From contig NZ_CP036271.1 in NCBI RefSeq assembly GCF_007745175.1, positions 620,001 to 684,000 on the forward strand: DNA of 64,000 nucleotides. The letters run 5' to 3'. Positions 46,436 to 55,862 of this stretch are shown piece by piece. The notes under the pieces are model-generated. The model was not told where the DNA came from, searched no databases, and saw nothing but the letters and a program-made list of their open reading frames with translations. How positions within the stretch are numbered: the first letter of the stretch is position 1; the number at the start of each line of letters is the position of its first letter. The position numbers and the translations under genes are program-made. This DNA is from Caulifigura coniformis (lineage in GTDB: Bacteria; Planctomycetota; Planctomycetia; Planctomycetales; Planctomycetaceae).

Positions 46436-47026
46436 TTACGACGGGTGGAGCAGCGGCGCGCTCACTTCCAGCAGGTCCACCGCCGGCCGCCGGTTGCAGA
46501 AAATCGTCGCCAGCCGCCCGTACGTCTCCGTCCCCCGTTCGCAGCCGAAGATGTCCGCCAGCTCCGGCCCGACCTTGATCCGCAGGATCGCCCCCAGATC
46601 GATGTGCCGAAGCACGTTGTGATCGATCAGCACCTGCCCGAGCGGAGTGTGCTCGGCGACGATCTCCTCACGCACCTCGACCGTCACAAACTCGAAATTG
46701 AACCGGATGGCGCCGAACTGCACCGCCCGTTCCCCCGCGAACCGGCCTCCCGCACGCCCCGACGTCCGGCCGATCGTCGTCGCCGGCACTGTCAGCACGC
46801 TCGTCCGGAAATAGCCCGAATCTTCGAGATGCCGGTCGACCACATGCACCTTCACCGGATGCCCATGGAAGCCTTCCATGGCCAGCGTCATGTGGTGATC
46901 GTGGACGAGAAGCTGACGGTAGGGCTCCGGAGTCAGCGACGCGGGAACGTGTTCCACCTCGTCAAAAAGAAGCTCGGGCGATTTATGAATCGCCACCAGT
47001 CGGCCGAGTTCATCCAGCGGATTCAC
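46436..47026 (-). CDS. Conserved hypothetical, chorismate-lyase-like fold
   Basis: A 196-aa soluble protein. It has YRQLLVHDHHMTLAMEGFHG, VQFGAIRFNFEFVTVEVREE, EHTPLGQVLIDHNVLRHIDL and YGRLATIFCNRRPAVDLLEV. The order of a substrate-pocket loop, an EHTPLG-type turn and a final LLEV strand recalls chorismate pyruvate-lyase-like proteins (UbiC/DUF98), but I cannot confirm it. The start is a GTG at 47024-47026 with a strong AGGAGG 8 nt upstream. It is divergent from the squalene-cyclase-like gene with only 91 bp between starts. Confidence 0.6.
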   Translation of the reverse strand: MNPLDELGRLVAIHKSPELLFDEVEHVPASLTPEPYRQLLVHDHHMTLAMEGFHGHPVKVHVVDRHLEDSGYFRTSVLTVPATTIGRTSGRAGGRFAGERAVQFGAIRFNFEFVTVEVREEIVAEHTPLGQVLIDHNVLRHIDLGAILRIKVGPELADIFGCERGTETYGRLATIFCNRRPAVDLLEVSAPLLHPS

Positions 47027-47117
47027 AGTTCACGCCTCCTCTCCCGTACAATGCCGCTACGGTATCGTTTCGCGGTGAGGATGACAGGTCACGCGATTGA
47101 ATTCGGGCACATCGTCT

Positions 47118-48203
47118 ATGCCGATTGGAACTGATTTCGACGTCGACAGCGTCGGCTCGCGGCGGAAGTTCCTGCGTCGTCTTACGGCCGCGGGTCTGGC
47201 CGCGTCGCTTCCCGCTGGCCCGCTGCTCGGCGCCCCCGTCGATCCCGAGCAACGGCTTGTCGACGGCGCCATCACCCGGGCGCTCGAGTTTCTCGCCCAG
47301 GCGCAGCTCCCCGCCGGCTCATGGCGACTCGATGGCTACGGCGAAGACACGTCGGGAACATCGCTGGCTGTCATGGCGTTTCTCGCTGCCGGTCACGTTC
47401 CGAACGAAGGCCCGTATGGCCTCCACATCACGCGCGGCATCCGCTGGGTCTGTTCCCACCAGGAAGCCAACGGCATGCTCGTCCATCGCCGAAGCCACGG
47501 GCCGATGTACAGCCATGGCATCAGCACGCTGATGCTCGCGGAGGCCGTCGGCATGGTCGGCGAGGACGACGCCGCGCTCGTCCGACGGGCGCTGGAACGC
47601 GGGATCCATCTCATTATCCAGGCCCAGGCCGTCAAGAAAGACATCCGCCACGCCGGCGGCTGGCGCTACCAGGTCGACAGCCGCGACAGCGACCTTTCGG
47701 TCACAGGCTGGCAGGTCCTTTCTCTCCGTGCTGCGAAGGACGCCGGCTGCGACGTGCCGGCCGAGTGCATCGACGCCGCCATCGCCTACGTCAAACGTTG
47801 CAGCGTGCGCGGAAACCGGGGCTTCGGTTACGAACCGGGCCACGGCCAGACTCCCGTCCTCACCGGCACCGGCATCACCTGCCTCGAGGTCTGTGGAGAG
47901 CATGAAGCAGTCGAGACCGTCGGCGGCGCCGACTGGCTCCTCAACAACCCTCTCCGGCACGATGCCAACTACTTCTATTACGGTGCCTATTACACGGGCG
48001 TCGGCATGGCCAAGCTCGGAGGCCAGTACGCCCAGCGCACCCGCAATCAGCTTCGGGAGCTGTTGTTGACCGCCCAGCAGAACGACGGCAGCTGGATGCC
48101 GCGCCACGGCAGCGAACATGGCGCCGGGAAGGTTTACGCCACGAGCCTCGCCGTGCTGGCGCTCACCGTCGAATACCACTACCTGCCGATCTATCAGCGG
48201 TAA
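47118..48203 (+). CDS. Tat-exported prenyltransferase/squalene-oxidase repeat protein
   Basis: A 361-aa alpha-toroid protein. A twin-arginine signal (SRRKFLRRLTAAGLAASLPA, residues 14-33) is followed by repeated QW-like helical units: ALEFLAQAQLPAGSWRLDG, GIRWVCSHQEANGMLV, GGWRYQVDSRDSDLSVTGWQ, LTAQQNDGSWMPRHGSEH. This is the fold of squalene-hopene cyclases and prenyltransferase subunits, but the DXDD protonation motif is absent and the protein is half the length of a cyclase. Planctomycetes carry many such secreted proteins of unknown role. ATG at 47118 was used; an upstream in-frame TTG is possible. Confidence 0.85.
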   Translation: MPIGTDFDVDSVGSRRKFLRRLTAAGLAASLPAGPLLGAPVDPEQRLVDGAITRALEFLAQAQLPAGSWRLDGYGEDTSGTSLAVMAFLAAGHVPNEGPYGLHITRGIRWVCSHQEANGMLVHRRSHGPMYSHGISTLMLAEAVGMVGEDDAALVRRALERGIHLIIQAQAVKKDIRHAGGWRYQVDSRDSDLSVTGWQVLSLRAAKDAGCDVPAECIDAAIAYVKRCSVRGNRGFGYEPGHGQTPVLTGTGITCLEVCGEHEAVETVGGADWLLNNPLRHDANYFYYGAYYTGVGMAKLGGQYAQRTRNQLRELLLTAQQNDGSWMPRHGSEHGAGKVYATSLAVLALTVEYHYLPIYQR

Positions 48204-48368
48204 TCAGGCCGCCTGTGCGGAGAGCGCATTTGCGCGAATCGCCTGTGTATTCCTGCAATTGGTGATCGCCCCGCGGCGCTCCGGACCGCGTTGGAATTCG
48301 CTTCCCCCGCCCGTATATTTGAAATCGCGTTGGTCCCCGCACCGTCGAACTCGCTCGCACCTGCCGCC

Positions 48369-48725
48369 ATGCCCAAGGTCACGTTCGTCAAAGAGAAGAA
48401 GACCATCGAAGTTCCGGCCGGCTCCAATCTCCGCAAGGTGGCCAAACGTAACGGTGTGCAGCTCTACCCGGTTCCGCACAACTATCTGAACTGCCTGGGC
48501 AATGGCCTCTGTGGCAGCTGCCGCGTGAACGTGAAGAAGGGCGAAGACCACCTCTCCCCGCAGGGCTTCTGGGAGAAGTTCACCACGCTGGTCAACCCGA
48601 TCTGGTTCTTCGCCCGCATCGGCCGCGAGAAAACCATGCGACTCGCCTGCCAGGCCAGTGTGAATGGCGACTGCGAAGTCGAAACCCAGCCGCCGCTCAA
48701 CGACTCCGAGAAGTTCTGGGCCTGA
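48369..48725 (+). CDS. 2Fe-2S ferredoxin
   Basis: A 118-aa electron carrier. The Fdx motif Cx5Cx2C is NCLGNGLCGSC, with the fourth cysteine in RLACQAS, as in plant- and adrenodoxin-type ferredoxins. The extra stretch FWEKFTTLVNPIWFFARIGR between ligands is hydrophobic and may dock a membrane or partner. The ATG at 48369 starts at the ubiquitin-like fold (PKVTFVKEKKTIEVPAGSN). No oxidoreductase is adjacent. Confidence 0.9.
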   Translation: MPKVTFVKEKKTIEVPAGSNLRKVAKRNGVQLYPVPHNYLNCLGNGLCGSCRVNVKKGEDHLSPQGFWEKFTTLVNPIWFFARIGREKTMRLACQASVNGDCEVETQPPLNDSEKFWA

Positions 48726-48779
48726 TCTCAGGCAGGCGTCTGCAAAGTCGCGGCCGCGTTGAAAAATCCGGCTTTCCTC

Positions 48780-48829
48780 GTGACCAAGGTCCACCTTGGT
48801 CACGCACCCACTGCGAAGCTCTGCTTCGC
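48780..48829. other. Two hairpins downstream of the ferredoxin gene
   Basis: GTGACCAAGGT pairs with ACCTTGGTCAC (48780-48803, loop CC). A second palindrome GCGAAGC/GCTTCGC with loop TCT lies at 48813-48829. Both sit 55-104 bp past the ferredoxin stop. No T-run follows, so either termination or a repeat element is possible. Confidence 0.5.
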
Positions 48830-48925
48830 GTCGCCGAGCCCACCGGCGTTCAGCCGCCGTTACCCCCCACGAACCGACCCCGTCAGGGGCGACACATCGC
48901 GCCCACTCACGCGCCCCGTTCCAAC

Positions 48926-49792
48926 TCACTTCTTCTTCACCGGCTTCGCGGCCGGCTTGGCCTTCGCCACTTTCCGCTGCTCGGCGACAGGCGGCTTGCG
49001 TGAGGCAGGAGCCGCGGGCGGCTTCTCCGGCTTCTTCAAGGTCTTCGCCGCGGGAAGCTTCTTGCCGCCGCCGGCCAGCACGGCATTCAGGCGTTCCACG
49101 GCCGTCGCGGGATCGCCGCCTCCGGCCGCCTTCTCGGAAGGCTTCATCCGGAACGCGCCATGGAACAGCGGGTCCGAGCCCATGCTGTGAACCAGGTGCA
49201 GGAACAGCGGAACATCGGCCTTCCGCACGGCCCCGCGAACGTCGTCCATCGCCTGGCGGATGTTGTCGGCCGAGGCCACTCCGAGCCAGCCGAGAAACTC
49301 ATGGCTGGATGGGTCGAGCGGAATCGCGTGGGCCGCCAGACCGTGCAGCAGGGTGAATTCGCGGGCGAACGGCGTCAGGTACTTGATCTTGTCGAGCGAC
49401 TTCTCCGCGACGTCCAGCGTCTTGCGGCGAATCGGCTCCATGTCGAACGCGAAGAACTTCTCGAAGCAGTACTGCAGGATCTCGCGGATCCGCAGGGCCC
49501 GCCAGCCCGCGTCCGGCAGGTCTCCCAGCGAGTCTTCGATCTCCGCCACTGAGCTGACGCGGATTTCGTTGAGGTCGAAGAAGCTCTTGAGCAGGCTGTC
49601 GTACGCTTCTTCCGCTTCCGGGTATGGGACGTCTTCGAGCAGCACGGCGAACAGCAGCGTCTCGAGCACCGGCTTGTTGTGCTTGGGAGGCGCGGTCTTG
49701 TACCGCTTCTTCAGAACCCCCAGCACCTTGGAGAGAAGTTCCTGGCGATCGGCTGCCTTGAGCTTCTTGGGAGCATTGGTGGAAGAGGTCAT
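48926..49792 (-). CDS. HhH-GPD-like protein with basic tail
   Basis: A 288-aa protein. Residues about 35-205 are helical and resemble the endonuclease III fold: VLETLLFAVLLEDVPYPEAE, LKSFFDLNEIRVSSVAEIED, LRIREILQYCFEKFF, LHGLAAHAIPLDPSSHEFLG. The GPG hairpin and catalytic Lys are not recognisable and there is no FeS cluster, so glycosylase activity is doubtful. The last 75 residues are Lys/Ala/Pro-rich, like histone H1 tails, and could bind nucleic acid. It is co-oriented with and 61 bp downstream of rbfA, suggesting a link with the nusA-infB cluster. Confidence 0.6.
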   Translation of the reverse strand: MTSSTNAPKKLKAADRQELLSKVLGVLKKRYKTAPPKHNKPVLETLLFAVLLEDVPYPEAEEAYDSLLKSFFDLNEIRVSSVAEIEDSLGDLPDAGWRALRIREILQYCFEKFFAFDMEPIRRKTLDVAEKSLDKIKYLTPFAREFTLLHGLAAHAIPLDPSSHEFLGWLGVASADNIRQAMDDVRGAVRKADVPLFLHLVHSMGSDPLFHGAFRMKPSEKAAGGGDPATAVERLNAVLAGGGKKLPAAKTLKKPEKPPAAPASRKPPVAEQRKVAKAKPAAKPVKKK

Positions 49793-49853
49793 CAGAGAAT
49801 CCAGAGGAACGATTGGTCAACAATTGCGAACAGTGAGGTGCCGGGGACGTCCT

Positions 49854-50276
49854 TCAGCCCGAATCGTCCTCGGATTCCGGGACGTCCTCGCCATCGGCCT
49901 CCGCGGCTTCCGGAGCGTCCTCGTCGTCCTCAGTGCCCACGCCCGCATCTCGCAGCATCTTCGACGTCTCAATGCTCTTCTTCACGCCGTTGTCGAGCAC
50001 GAACTCGAGAATCGGAGTCCAGCGCAGGTCGATCTCGTCGGCAATCCGGGACTGCAGGAAACCTCGCGCCGATTGCAGCCCGCGCAGGACGAGGAACCCT
50101 TCCCGTTCTTCGCCCATGACCGACACGTAGACCTTCGCCGATCGCAGGTCCGGAGGGACCTCGACGTTCAGTACGGTCACTTTCTTGACGCGCGGATCGC
50201 GCAACTCGGTCAGGATCGCCGTGGAGACGACCTGCCGGATGGCCTGCGCGACTTTTGCGGTGCGACGGTGGGACAT
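49854..50276 (-). CDS. rbfA: Ribosome-binding factor A
   Basis: A 140-aa factor for 30S subunit maturation and cold adaptation that binds the 16S 5'-terminal helix. Features are [41 protein letters not shown] and the KH-like end [19 protein letters not shown] highly acidic C-terminal tail of about 30 residues ([20 protein letters not shown]) extends beyond the usual length. It follows infB by 67 bp in the conserved nusA-infB-rbfA order. Confidence 0.95.
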   Translation of the reverse strand: MSHRRTAKVAQAIRQVVSTAILTELRDPRVKKVTVLNVEVPPDLRSAKVYVSVMGEEREGFLVLRGLQSARGFLQSRIADEIDLRWTPILEFVLDNGVKKSIETSKMLRDAGVGTEDDEDAPEAAEADGEDVPESEDDSG

Positions 50277-50343
50277 GGCTGCGGAAGACGGATTCAGGAA
50301 TGGGTTTCAGGCCCGGCCCCTGTCTCCGCCTCCTGGTTTCTCC

Positions 50344-53300
50344 TTAGGAATCAAACGACCGCTTGCGCTCTTCAATCTTGAACGCCTCGAGAAGGTCGCC
50401 CTCCTTGATGTCGTTGAAGCCATCCAGGCGGATACCGCATTCCAGGCCGTCCCGCACGTCGCGCACATCGTCCTTCTCGCGCTTGAGCGAGGCGATGCCG
50501 TAATCGTTCAGGATCTTCTGGTCGCGGATCACATGCACGCGATTGGATCGCTCGATGGTTCCATTCAACACGCGACAGCCCGCGATCGTTCCCAGACGGC
50601 TGATCGGGAACGTCCGCAGCACCAGCGCGCGCCCGGTGGCCACTTCCACACGTTCCGGCTTCAGCAGCCCCTCGAGGGCGCCGCGAATGTCGTCCGTCAC
50701 GTTGTAGATGATGTTGTAACGCCGGATCTCCACTTCCTCCTGTTCGGCCAGCGACTGGGCGCGGTCTTCAGGAACAACGTGGAACGCGATGATGATCGCC
50801 CCGGCGGAGGATGCCAGGTACACATCGCTTTCGTTCACGCCGCCGACGGCTTCGTGAATGATCTGGATCCGCACTTCGTCGTGCTGCAGCTTGCCCAGTT
50901 CGTGACGCAGGGCCTCGATTGAGCCTGGGGTGTCGGCCTTCACGATCAAAGGCAGGTCCCGGATGGTTCCTTCCTTCTTCGAGAGGAACTCTTCCAGGGT
51001 CCGCGGACCGCCGCGACGCGAGAGGAGTTCCGTCCGGCCGCGCACCTGCCGCGTTTCCGCGACTTCCCGGGCGATGTCGATGTCGTCGTCCGCCAGCACC
51101 AGGAACGTGTCGCCCGCATTGGGCACCGCGTTCAGTCCGGCCACGCGCACCGGCGTCGCCGGCGGAGCCTCCGAAATTTCTTCGTCGCGGTCGTTGTACA
51201 TCGCCCGGATGAATCCGAACGACGGACCGCACAGCACCAGGTCGCCGACACGCAGCGTGCCGCGGCGGACGATGATCCAGGCCACCGGCCCACGGCCTTC
51301 GTCGCGGAAGGCTTCCAGGCACACGCCGTCCGCCGGAGCGTCCGTCGGAGCCTTGAGCTCCTTCAGTTCCGCCGTCACCAGCAGCGTTTCCAGCAGGTTG
51401 TCGAGGCCCGTTCCGTTCAGTGCCGAAACACGCACCACTTCCGTGTCGCCGCCCCATTCGACCGGCAGCAGGTTCTGGTTCGCGAGGTCGGTGAGCACCT
51501 TCTGCTCGTTGGCGCCAGGCAGGTCGATCTTGTTCATCGCCACGACAATCGGCGCGCCGGCCGCACGGGCGTGGGCGATGCATTCGACCGTCTGCGGCAT
51601 GACGCCGTCGTCCGCGGCCACCACCAGCACCACGATGTCCGTGACGTTGGCTCCGCGGGCTCGCATTTCACCGAACGCAGCGTGACCCGGCGTATCGACG
51701 AACGTCAGCTTGTGGCCGTTGTGGTCGACCTGGTACGCGGCGATGTGCTGCGTAATGCCGCCCGCTTCGCCCTTGGCGACGTTCGCGCTCCGGATTTTGT
51801 CCACGAGCGTCGTCTTGCCGTGATCGACGTGACCGAGAACCGTGATGATCGGAGGACGCGGCTGGATGTCTCCCAGTTCTTCGTCCGGCAGCGCGAGCTG
51901 CGCCGAAATCACGTCTTCGACCGTCTCGGCCCGCTTGATCGTCACATCGACGCCCAGCTCCATGCCGATATCCAGCAGGTCGTTCTCGTCGAGCGGATCG
52001 TTGATCGTCGCCATCTTCCCGGCGCGAAACAGCACGCCGATGATGTCCTTCGCAGGGCGGCCCAGGTCCGCCGAAAAGCTGCGCACCGTCGCCGGGAGCG
52101 AAACCTCCGCCGAGGTCCGCAGTTCGATGTGTCCACCGCCGCGGCGGCCGCGCTTCACGTTGCGGTTGAACGTCGAGGAGCCCGAGTCGTCGTCGCCACG
52201 GCTCTTCTGCCGCTTGCGACGGCGCTCGTCGCGAGTCTCCTGCAGGCCGACGTGGCTTCCACGCCCCGACTTTCCGCTCCGCTCGTCCTCGAGCAGCTCG
52301 GCGGGTGTCTTCTTCGCGCCGACGTCCTTGTGCTTCTTGATGATGTCCGCGAGAGGGCTGCGCTTGTTGCCCAGCATCTCGCGAGTCAGCGGCATGTCCG
52401 GCTTCTGGACAGGCCCTTCGTTCCGCTTGCCCGGAACCGGGGGCCGGAAGCTCGGAGTCGCGATGCCCGGGTGGACCGGACCGCGGCGGCCGCGATCGCG
52501 CTCGATCGGCGCCTCTGTTCGTTCCGACTTGGGCTCGGGACGGTCTTGCGGCTGCGGAGGCCCGCCGGCCTGGTCGGGGCGCGTCGGACGCTGGGCCGGA
52601 TCGCGCACCGAACCGACCGCCCGCATTTCCCTCACGCCCATGCGGCTCGATCGGCCGCCAGGCGCCACATAATCCGCTCGAGTGTTCGGCACGAGTTTCG
52701 ACTTGTCCGCATCGGCGGCGGCCGGCGCTTCTGCCGCTGCGGCCGTCGGGGGGACTGCTTCAGGAGGAGGAGCCGACGCCGCGACGGGAGCAGGCGTCGC
52801 TTCCGGGGCCGGAACAGGGGCCGGGCTCGGGGCGACAGGCGCTTCGGCTGCCGGCGGAGTGGCAACAACAGGGGGGGCGACGGGCGGAGTCTCGGGGGGG
52901 GCCGGAGCTTCCTCCACGGACTCAACCGGGGTCGGCCGCTCGACCGCCGGGCGGTCGAGCACACGGATCTTGCTGGGAATCGGCCTGATCGTCGGTCGTT
53001 CCGGCGCCAGCGGCTCGGCGGCCGCCGGCTGCGTGGCGACGGGAGCAGGAGCCGCGGGGGGGGCAGGGGGAGGAGTCGGTTCGACCGACTCCTCGATCTG
53101 CGGTTCAGGCGGATAGTCCACCTCGTCCGCCGGCCGCGAAGAGCGACGAGTCGGTGGTGCAGGCGCCGGGGTCAGCTGCCGGATCGGCTTCACCTTCCCC
53201 ATCCGGTCGAGACTTTCGTCCCGCGTCAGCGTCTGTTCGGCCGGTCGCGCTGCGACCGCCGTCGAACCCTGCTGACGGTTCTTCATGAATCCCAGGACCA

Positions 53301-53433
53301 TGTCCTTTTCTTCAGGCGAAATGCTGGCGAGCGGGGAACTCTTCACGTTGAGTCCCGCGTCGTTGCAAGCCTGGATGAGATCCTTGCTATCGAGATTGAG
53401 CTCTTTCGCGAGTGCGAAGATCCGAATCTTCAA
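50344..53433 (-). CDS. infB: Translation initiation factor IF-2
   Basis: A 1029-aa initiation factor that delivers fMet-tRNA to the 30S subunit. An IF2_N domain (1-50, FALAKELNLDSKDLI), a Pro/Ala-rich low-complexity linker (about 60-330), a second IF2_N region (about 440-490) and the GTPase core follow. G1 begins at about 534 (GHVDHGKTT), with DTPGHAAF, NKID and SALNGT, then beta-barrel domains. It starts with TTG (53431-53433) behind GGGGAG at 6-nt spacing, unusual for infB. The 339-bp gap to nusA holds a hairpin. No ylxR gene lies between. Confidence 0.96.
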   Translation of the reverse strand: MKIRIFALAKELNLDSKDLIQACNDAGLNVKSSPLASISPEEKDMVLGFMKNRQQGSTAVAARPAEQTLTRDESLDRMGKVKPIRQLTPAPAPPTRRSSRPADEVDYPPEPQIEESVEPTPPPAPPAAPAPVATQPAAAEPLAPERPTIRPIPSKIRVLDRPAVERPTPVESVEEAPAPPETPPVAPPVVATPPAAEAPVAPSPAPVPAPEATPAPVAASAPPPEAVPPTAAAAEAPAAADADKSKLVPNTRADYVAPGGRSSRMGVREMRAVGSVRDPAQRPTRPDQAGGPPQPQDRPEPKSERTEAPIERDRGRRGPVHPGIATPSFRPPVPGKRNEGPVQKPDMPLTREMLGNKRSPLADIIKKHKDVGAKKTPAELLEDERSGKSGRGSHVGLQETRDERRRKRQKSRGDDDSGSSTFNRNVKRGRRGGGHIELRTSAEVSLPATVRSFSADLGRPAKDIIGVLFRAGKMATINDPLDENDLLDIGMELGVDVTIKRAETVEDVISAQLALPDEELGDIQPRPPIITVLGHVDHGKTTLVDKIRSANVAKGEAGGITQHIAAYQVDHNGHKLTFVDTPGHAAFGEMRARGANVTDIVVLVVAADDGVMPQTVECIAHARAAGAPIVVAMNKIDLPGANEQKVLTDLANQNLLPVEWGGDTEVVRVSALNGTGLDNLLETLLVTAELKELKAPTDAPADGVCLEAFRDEGRGPVAWIIVRRGTLRVGDLVLCGPSFGFIRAMYNDRDEEISEAPPATPVRVAGLNAVPNAGDTFLVLADDDIDIAREVAETRQVRGRTELLSRRGGPRTLEEFLSKKEGTIRDLPLIVKADTPGSIEALRHELGKLQHDEVRIQIIHEAVGGVNESDVYLASSAGAIIIAFHVVPEDRAQSLAEQEEVEIRRYNIIYNVTDDIRGALEGLLKPERVEVATGRALVLRTFPISRLGTIAGCRVLNGTIERSNRVHVIRDQKILNDYGIASLKREKDDVRDVRDGLECGIRLDGFNDIKEGDLLEAFKIEERKRSFDS

Positions 53434-53772
53434 TCGCCACTCCCCAATCGGCCGTCGCCGCAGATGCGACGATCAGCCTGTTTAAATGCTGCCGCGACTC
53501 GCGGCTGAATATTGTTTGTCCGGTTGAACGTCGCTCACCCTTCAGGTGAACGCTCAACCGCATACGCCGTGTGGCCCCGCGGGCCGCTGCCCATTGACAG
53601 CCAGAGCCCCGGTTTGCATCCGCAGCGACGACAGGCCCTCAGGCGGATGGCCGCCTGCGACTTCCTGACGCGTCCCCTGCTGCGTCCTGCGATCGATCAC
53701 CATCGATCCGATTTCGCGTGGCATCCGCCACGTCAGGGCATCCGGCCCTGGCACATTTCACCCCGCTTGAGT
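53434..53772. other. nusA-infB spacer with leader hairpin
   Basis: No credible gene. A 40-bp structure (53521-53560) has outer stem CGGTTGA/TCAACCG and inner stem TCACC/GGTGA with loop CTTCA. It starts 88 bp upstream of the infB start codon. It may be a transcribed leader structure. Confidence 0.6.
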
Positions 53773-55167
53773 TCAGCTTGCCGGTTCCGCCTCCGCTGCA
53801 GGTTCCGCCTCAGCTGCCGTGTCCGTCGCCACCTCTGCCGCCGGTTCCGCAGATGCCGCCGACGCCGAGGGTTCGACCTCCGCCGTCTTCCCATTGGCCG
53901 CCGCAGCTCCGCCGCCCAGCGGCTTCCCCGTCATCCGATCCAGGGCAGCAGCTTGAGCCTCGGCCTGCTTGGCCGCCTTTTCGAGCGACTTCCGACGATC
54001 CTCTTCTTCCTCTTCACGGAGGCTTTCGCGATCCGCAAACTCGATGATCTCTTCACACTGCTCGTCCGTCAGTCCGCTCAGTTCCTGGAACTGGTCCGGC
54101 TCGATCACGGACAAGTCGGCAAAGCTGAAAAAGCCCTGCGACACCAGCGTCTCGGCCAGCTCGTCCGTCATGTGCGGAACGGCCGAGAACGCGCTCACGC
54201 TGCGGTCGAGCTGCTCGTCGAGCTCTTCCCGCGTCATCACTTCGATATCCCAGCCGACCAGCTTCGAGCCCAGACGCACGTTCTGTCCCCGCTTGCCGAT
54301 CGCCAGCGACAGCTGGTCTTCCCGGACCAGTACGATCACGCGACCCAGCATCGGGCAGAGAATCACGTCTTCGGTTTCCGCCGGCTGCAGGGCGTTGGGA
54401 ATCAGCACCTGCAGGTTGTCGTTCCACCGGACGATGTCGATCCGCTCGCCACCCAGTTCTTCGACGATTGTCTTGATCCGCGACCCGCGAACGCCCACGC
54501 AGGCGCCGACTGCGTCAACGCTGTTGTCCGAGCAGCTGACGGCGACCTTCGAGCGATAACCCGCCTCACGCGCCAGCGACCGCACCACGATCACCCGCTC
54601 CGCCACTTCCGGGATTTCCACTTCGAACAGCCGACGCACCAGTTCCGGATGGACCCGCGACAGGATCACCTTGATCCGCGTTCCCGACTTCCTCACTTCG
54701 AGGACGATGCACCGGATCCGCTCGCCCACCTTGTAGGTTTCGCCCGGAATCTGCTCGCTCTTGGGAAGCAGCGCCTCGATCTTTCCGATGTTGACCGATG
54801 CGGCCCCCTGGTCGACGCGGGTGATCGCCCCGGTCACCATCTGCGACCGCATTTCGTTGAATTCGTCGAACAGCGCGTCGCGTTCCGCTTCGCGAATCTT
54901 CTGGATCATCACCTGCTTCGCCGTCTGCGCGGCGATTCGGCCCAGCAGGTCGCCCAGTTCGTCTTTCGGCAGCGGGGCACGATCCAGCGACACCGACGGC
55001 TCGCCCGAGCCGCGGTTGATGTTGATCGTGACGTCCCGGTCTTCACCGTAATGCCGCTTCGCGGCCGACAGGATGGCCTGCTCGATCCCTTCAAACACGA
55101 TCTCCGGATCGACGTTCTTGTCGCGCGAGATCGTGTCGACCAGGCGAAGAACTTCCGGTCCGTTCAT
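53773..55167 (-). CDS. nusA: Transcription termination/antitermination factor NusA
   Basis: A 464-aa RNA polymerase-binding factor. The N-terminal domain ([26 protein letters not shown]) is followed by S1 ([20 protein letters not shown]), then KH1/KH2 with [20 protein letters not shown] and [21 protein letters not shown] helix-hairpin-helix-like segment ([16 protein letters not shown]) precedes an Ala/Glu-rich low-complexity tail of about 70 residues. The ATG at 55165-55167 begins at the conserved fold. It is the first gene of the minus-strand nusA-infB-rbfA cluster, with rimP absent upstream. Confidence 0.96.
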   Translation of the reverse strand: MNGPEVLRLVDTISRDKNVDPEIVFEGIEQAILSAAKRHYGEDRDVTININRGSGEPSVSLDRAPLPKDELGDLLGRIAAQTAKQVMIQKIREAERDALFDEFNEMRSQMVTGAITRVDQGAASVNIGKIEALLPKSEQIPGETYKVGERIRCIVLEVRKSGTRIKVILSRVHPELVRRLFEVEIPEVAERVIVVRSLAREAGYRSKVAVSCSDNSVDAVGACVGVRGSRIKTIVEELGGERIDIVRWNDNLQVLIPNALQPAETEDVILCPMLGRVIVLVREDQLSLAIGKRGQNVRLGSKLVGWDIEVMTREELDEQLDRSVSAFSAVPHMTDELAETLVSQGFFSFADLSVIEPDQFQELSGLTDEQCEEIIEFADRESLREEEEEDRRKSLEKAAKQAEAQAAALDRMTGKPLGGGAAAANGKTAEVEPSASAASAEPAAEVATDTAAEAEPAAEAEPAS

Positions 55168-55862
55168 TGGTTGCACCGAGCTTAGGTCAAATTTCGTCGT
55201 TGTCGCCTCGAAGGGACATTCCCGTCCGAGGGCTGCCAATCCGCTGTTCTCAATCCGCAAGTGCCGTCAACAGGCCGTCGATCCAAAAACCGGGGCCTAT
55301 CAAACAAAAAAGGTGGGCTGACCCACCGACGACGCACCGGACTGCCGGAAAAACCGCTTGCAGAAGGCACGACGGTCACCCGCGCACGCTCCACCCGCTG
55401 TTTTTGAAACCGACGGTGTGTGATCGAAACTACTTACATCAGCAACCTCGGTAGCGACGTCGCTGCCAGGCAGCCGCAGACATGACTCACGAAAGTCATA
55501 TCCCAGACCGCGTTTCGAACCCCCGGCACGAACGCCAAATCAGTCACCGGAACACTTCGTTCCGACAGCCAATTGACTGCCCGGCACGCCCATGCGGAAA
55601 CACCCTCCGCACAACCGCGCCGACAATCATGGACGCTTGCGTGTTGCAGAATATGACCAACAGGACGGAAAGTCAACGAAGCCAAGGACGAGCGGATGAG
55701 CCGCCTCCCGGTGCAAATTCTCCCCGACCCCTTCCTAAAGATGGGTTTTCATAACCCCTTTAGGTGCCTGTCGACCGACAGTTCACTACGATTCACCGAA
55801 CGACACCCCCTGCCAGCGCGCGGGCCCCCGGCTCGCCGGTGTCCCACGCCCTCTGAAGTCTT
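55168..55862. other. Divergent nusA/sdhB intergenic region
   Basis: No gene supported in 695 bp. It holds a terminator-like hairpin at 55306-55327 and a 31-bp hairpin at 55734-55764: CCTAAAG (55734-55740) with CTTTAGG (55758-55764), and GGGTT with AACCC inside. The second lies 99 bp upstream of sdhB. I found no tRNA or rimP. Confidence 0.6.
55306..55327 (-). terminator. Terminator-like hairpin upstream of nusA
   Basis: On the minus strand GGTGGG, TCAG, CCCACC is followed by TTTTTT. It lies about 140 bp before the nusA start and no minus-strand gene precedes it, so it may be an attenuator in the nusA leader or the end of an unseen small RNA. Confidence 0.65.

Noticed and set aside
51571-53508. 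645-codon open frame antisense to infB
   Set aside because: Arg/Gly-rich low complexity mirrored from the IF-2 Pro/Ala linker; shadow of the infB gene.
53554-53754. 66-aa minus-strand frame between infB and nusA as ylxR
   Set aside because: No CxxC-type or YlxR motif and no ribosome-binding site; the gap is better read as a spacer with a hairpin.
55500-55540. tRNA-like GTTTCGAACCCCCGG
   Set aside because: The T-loop-like TTCGAA is present but no acceptor, D or anticodon stem can be formed around it on either strand.
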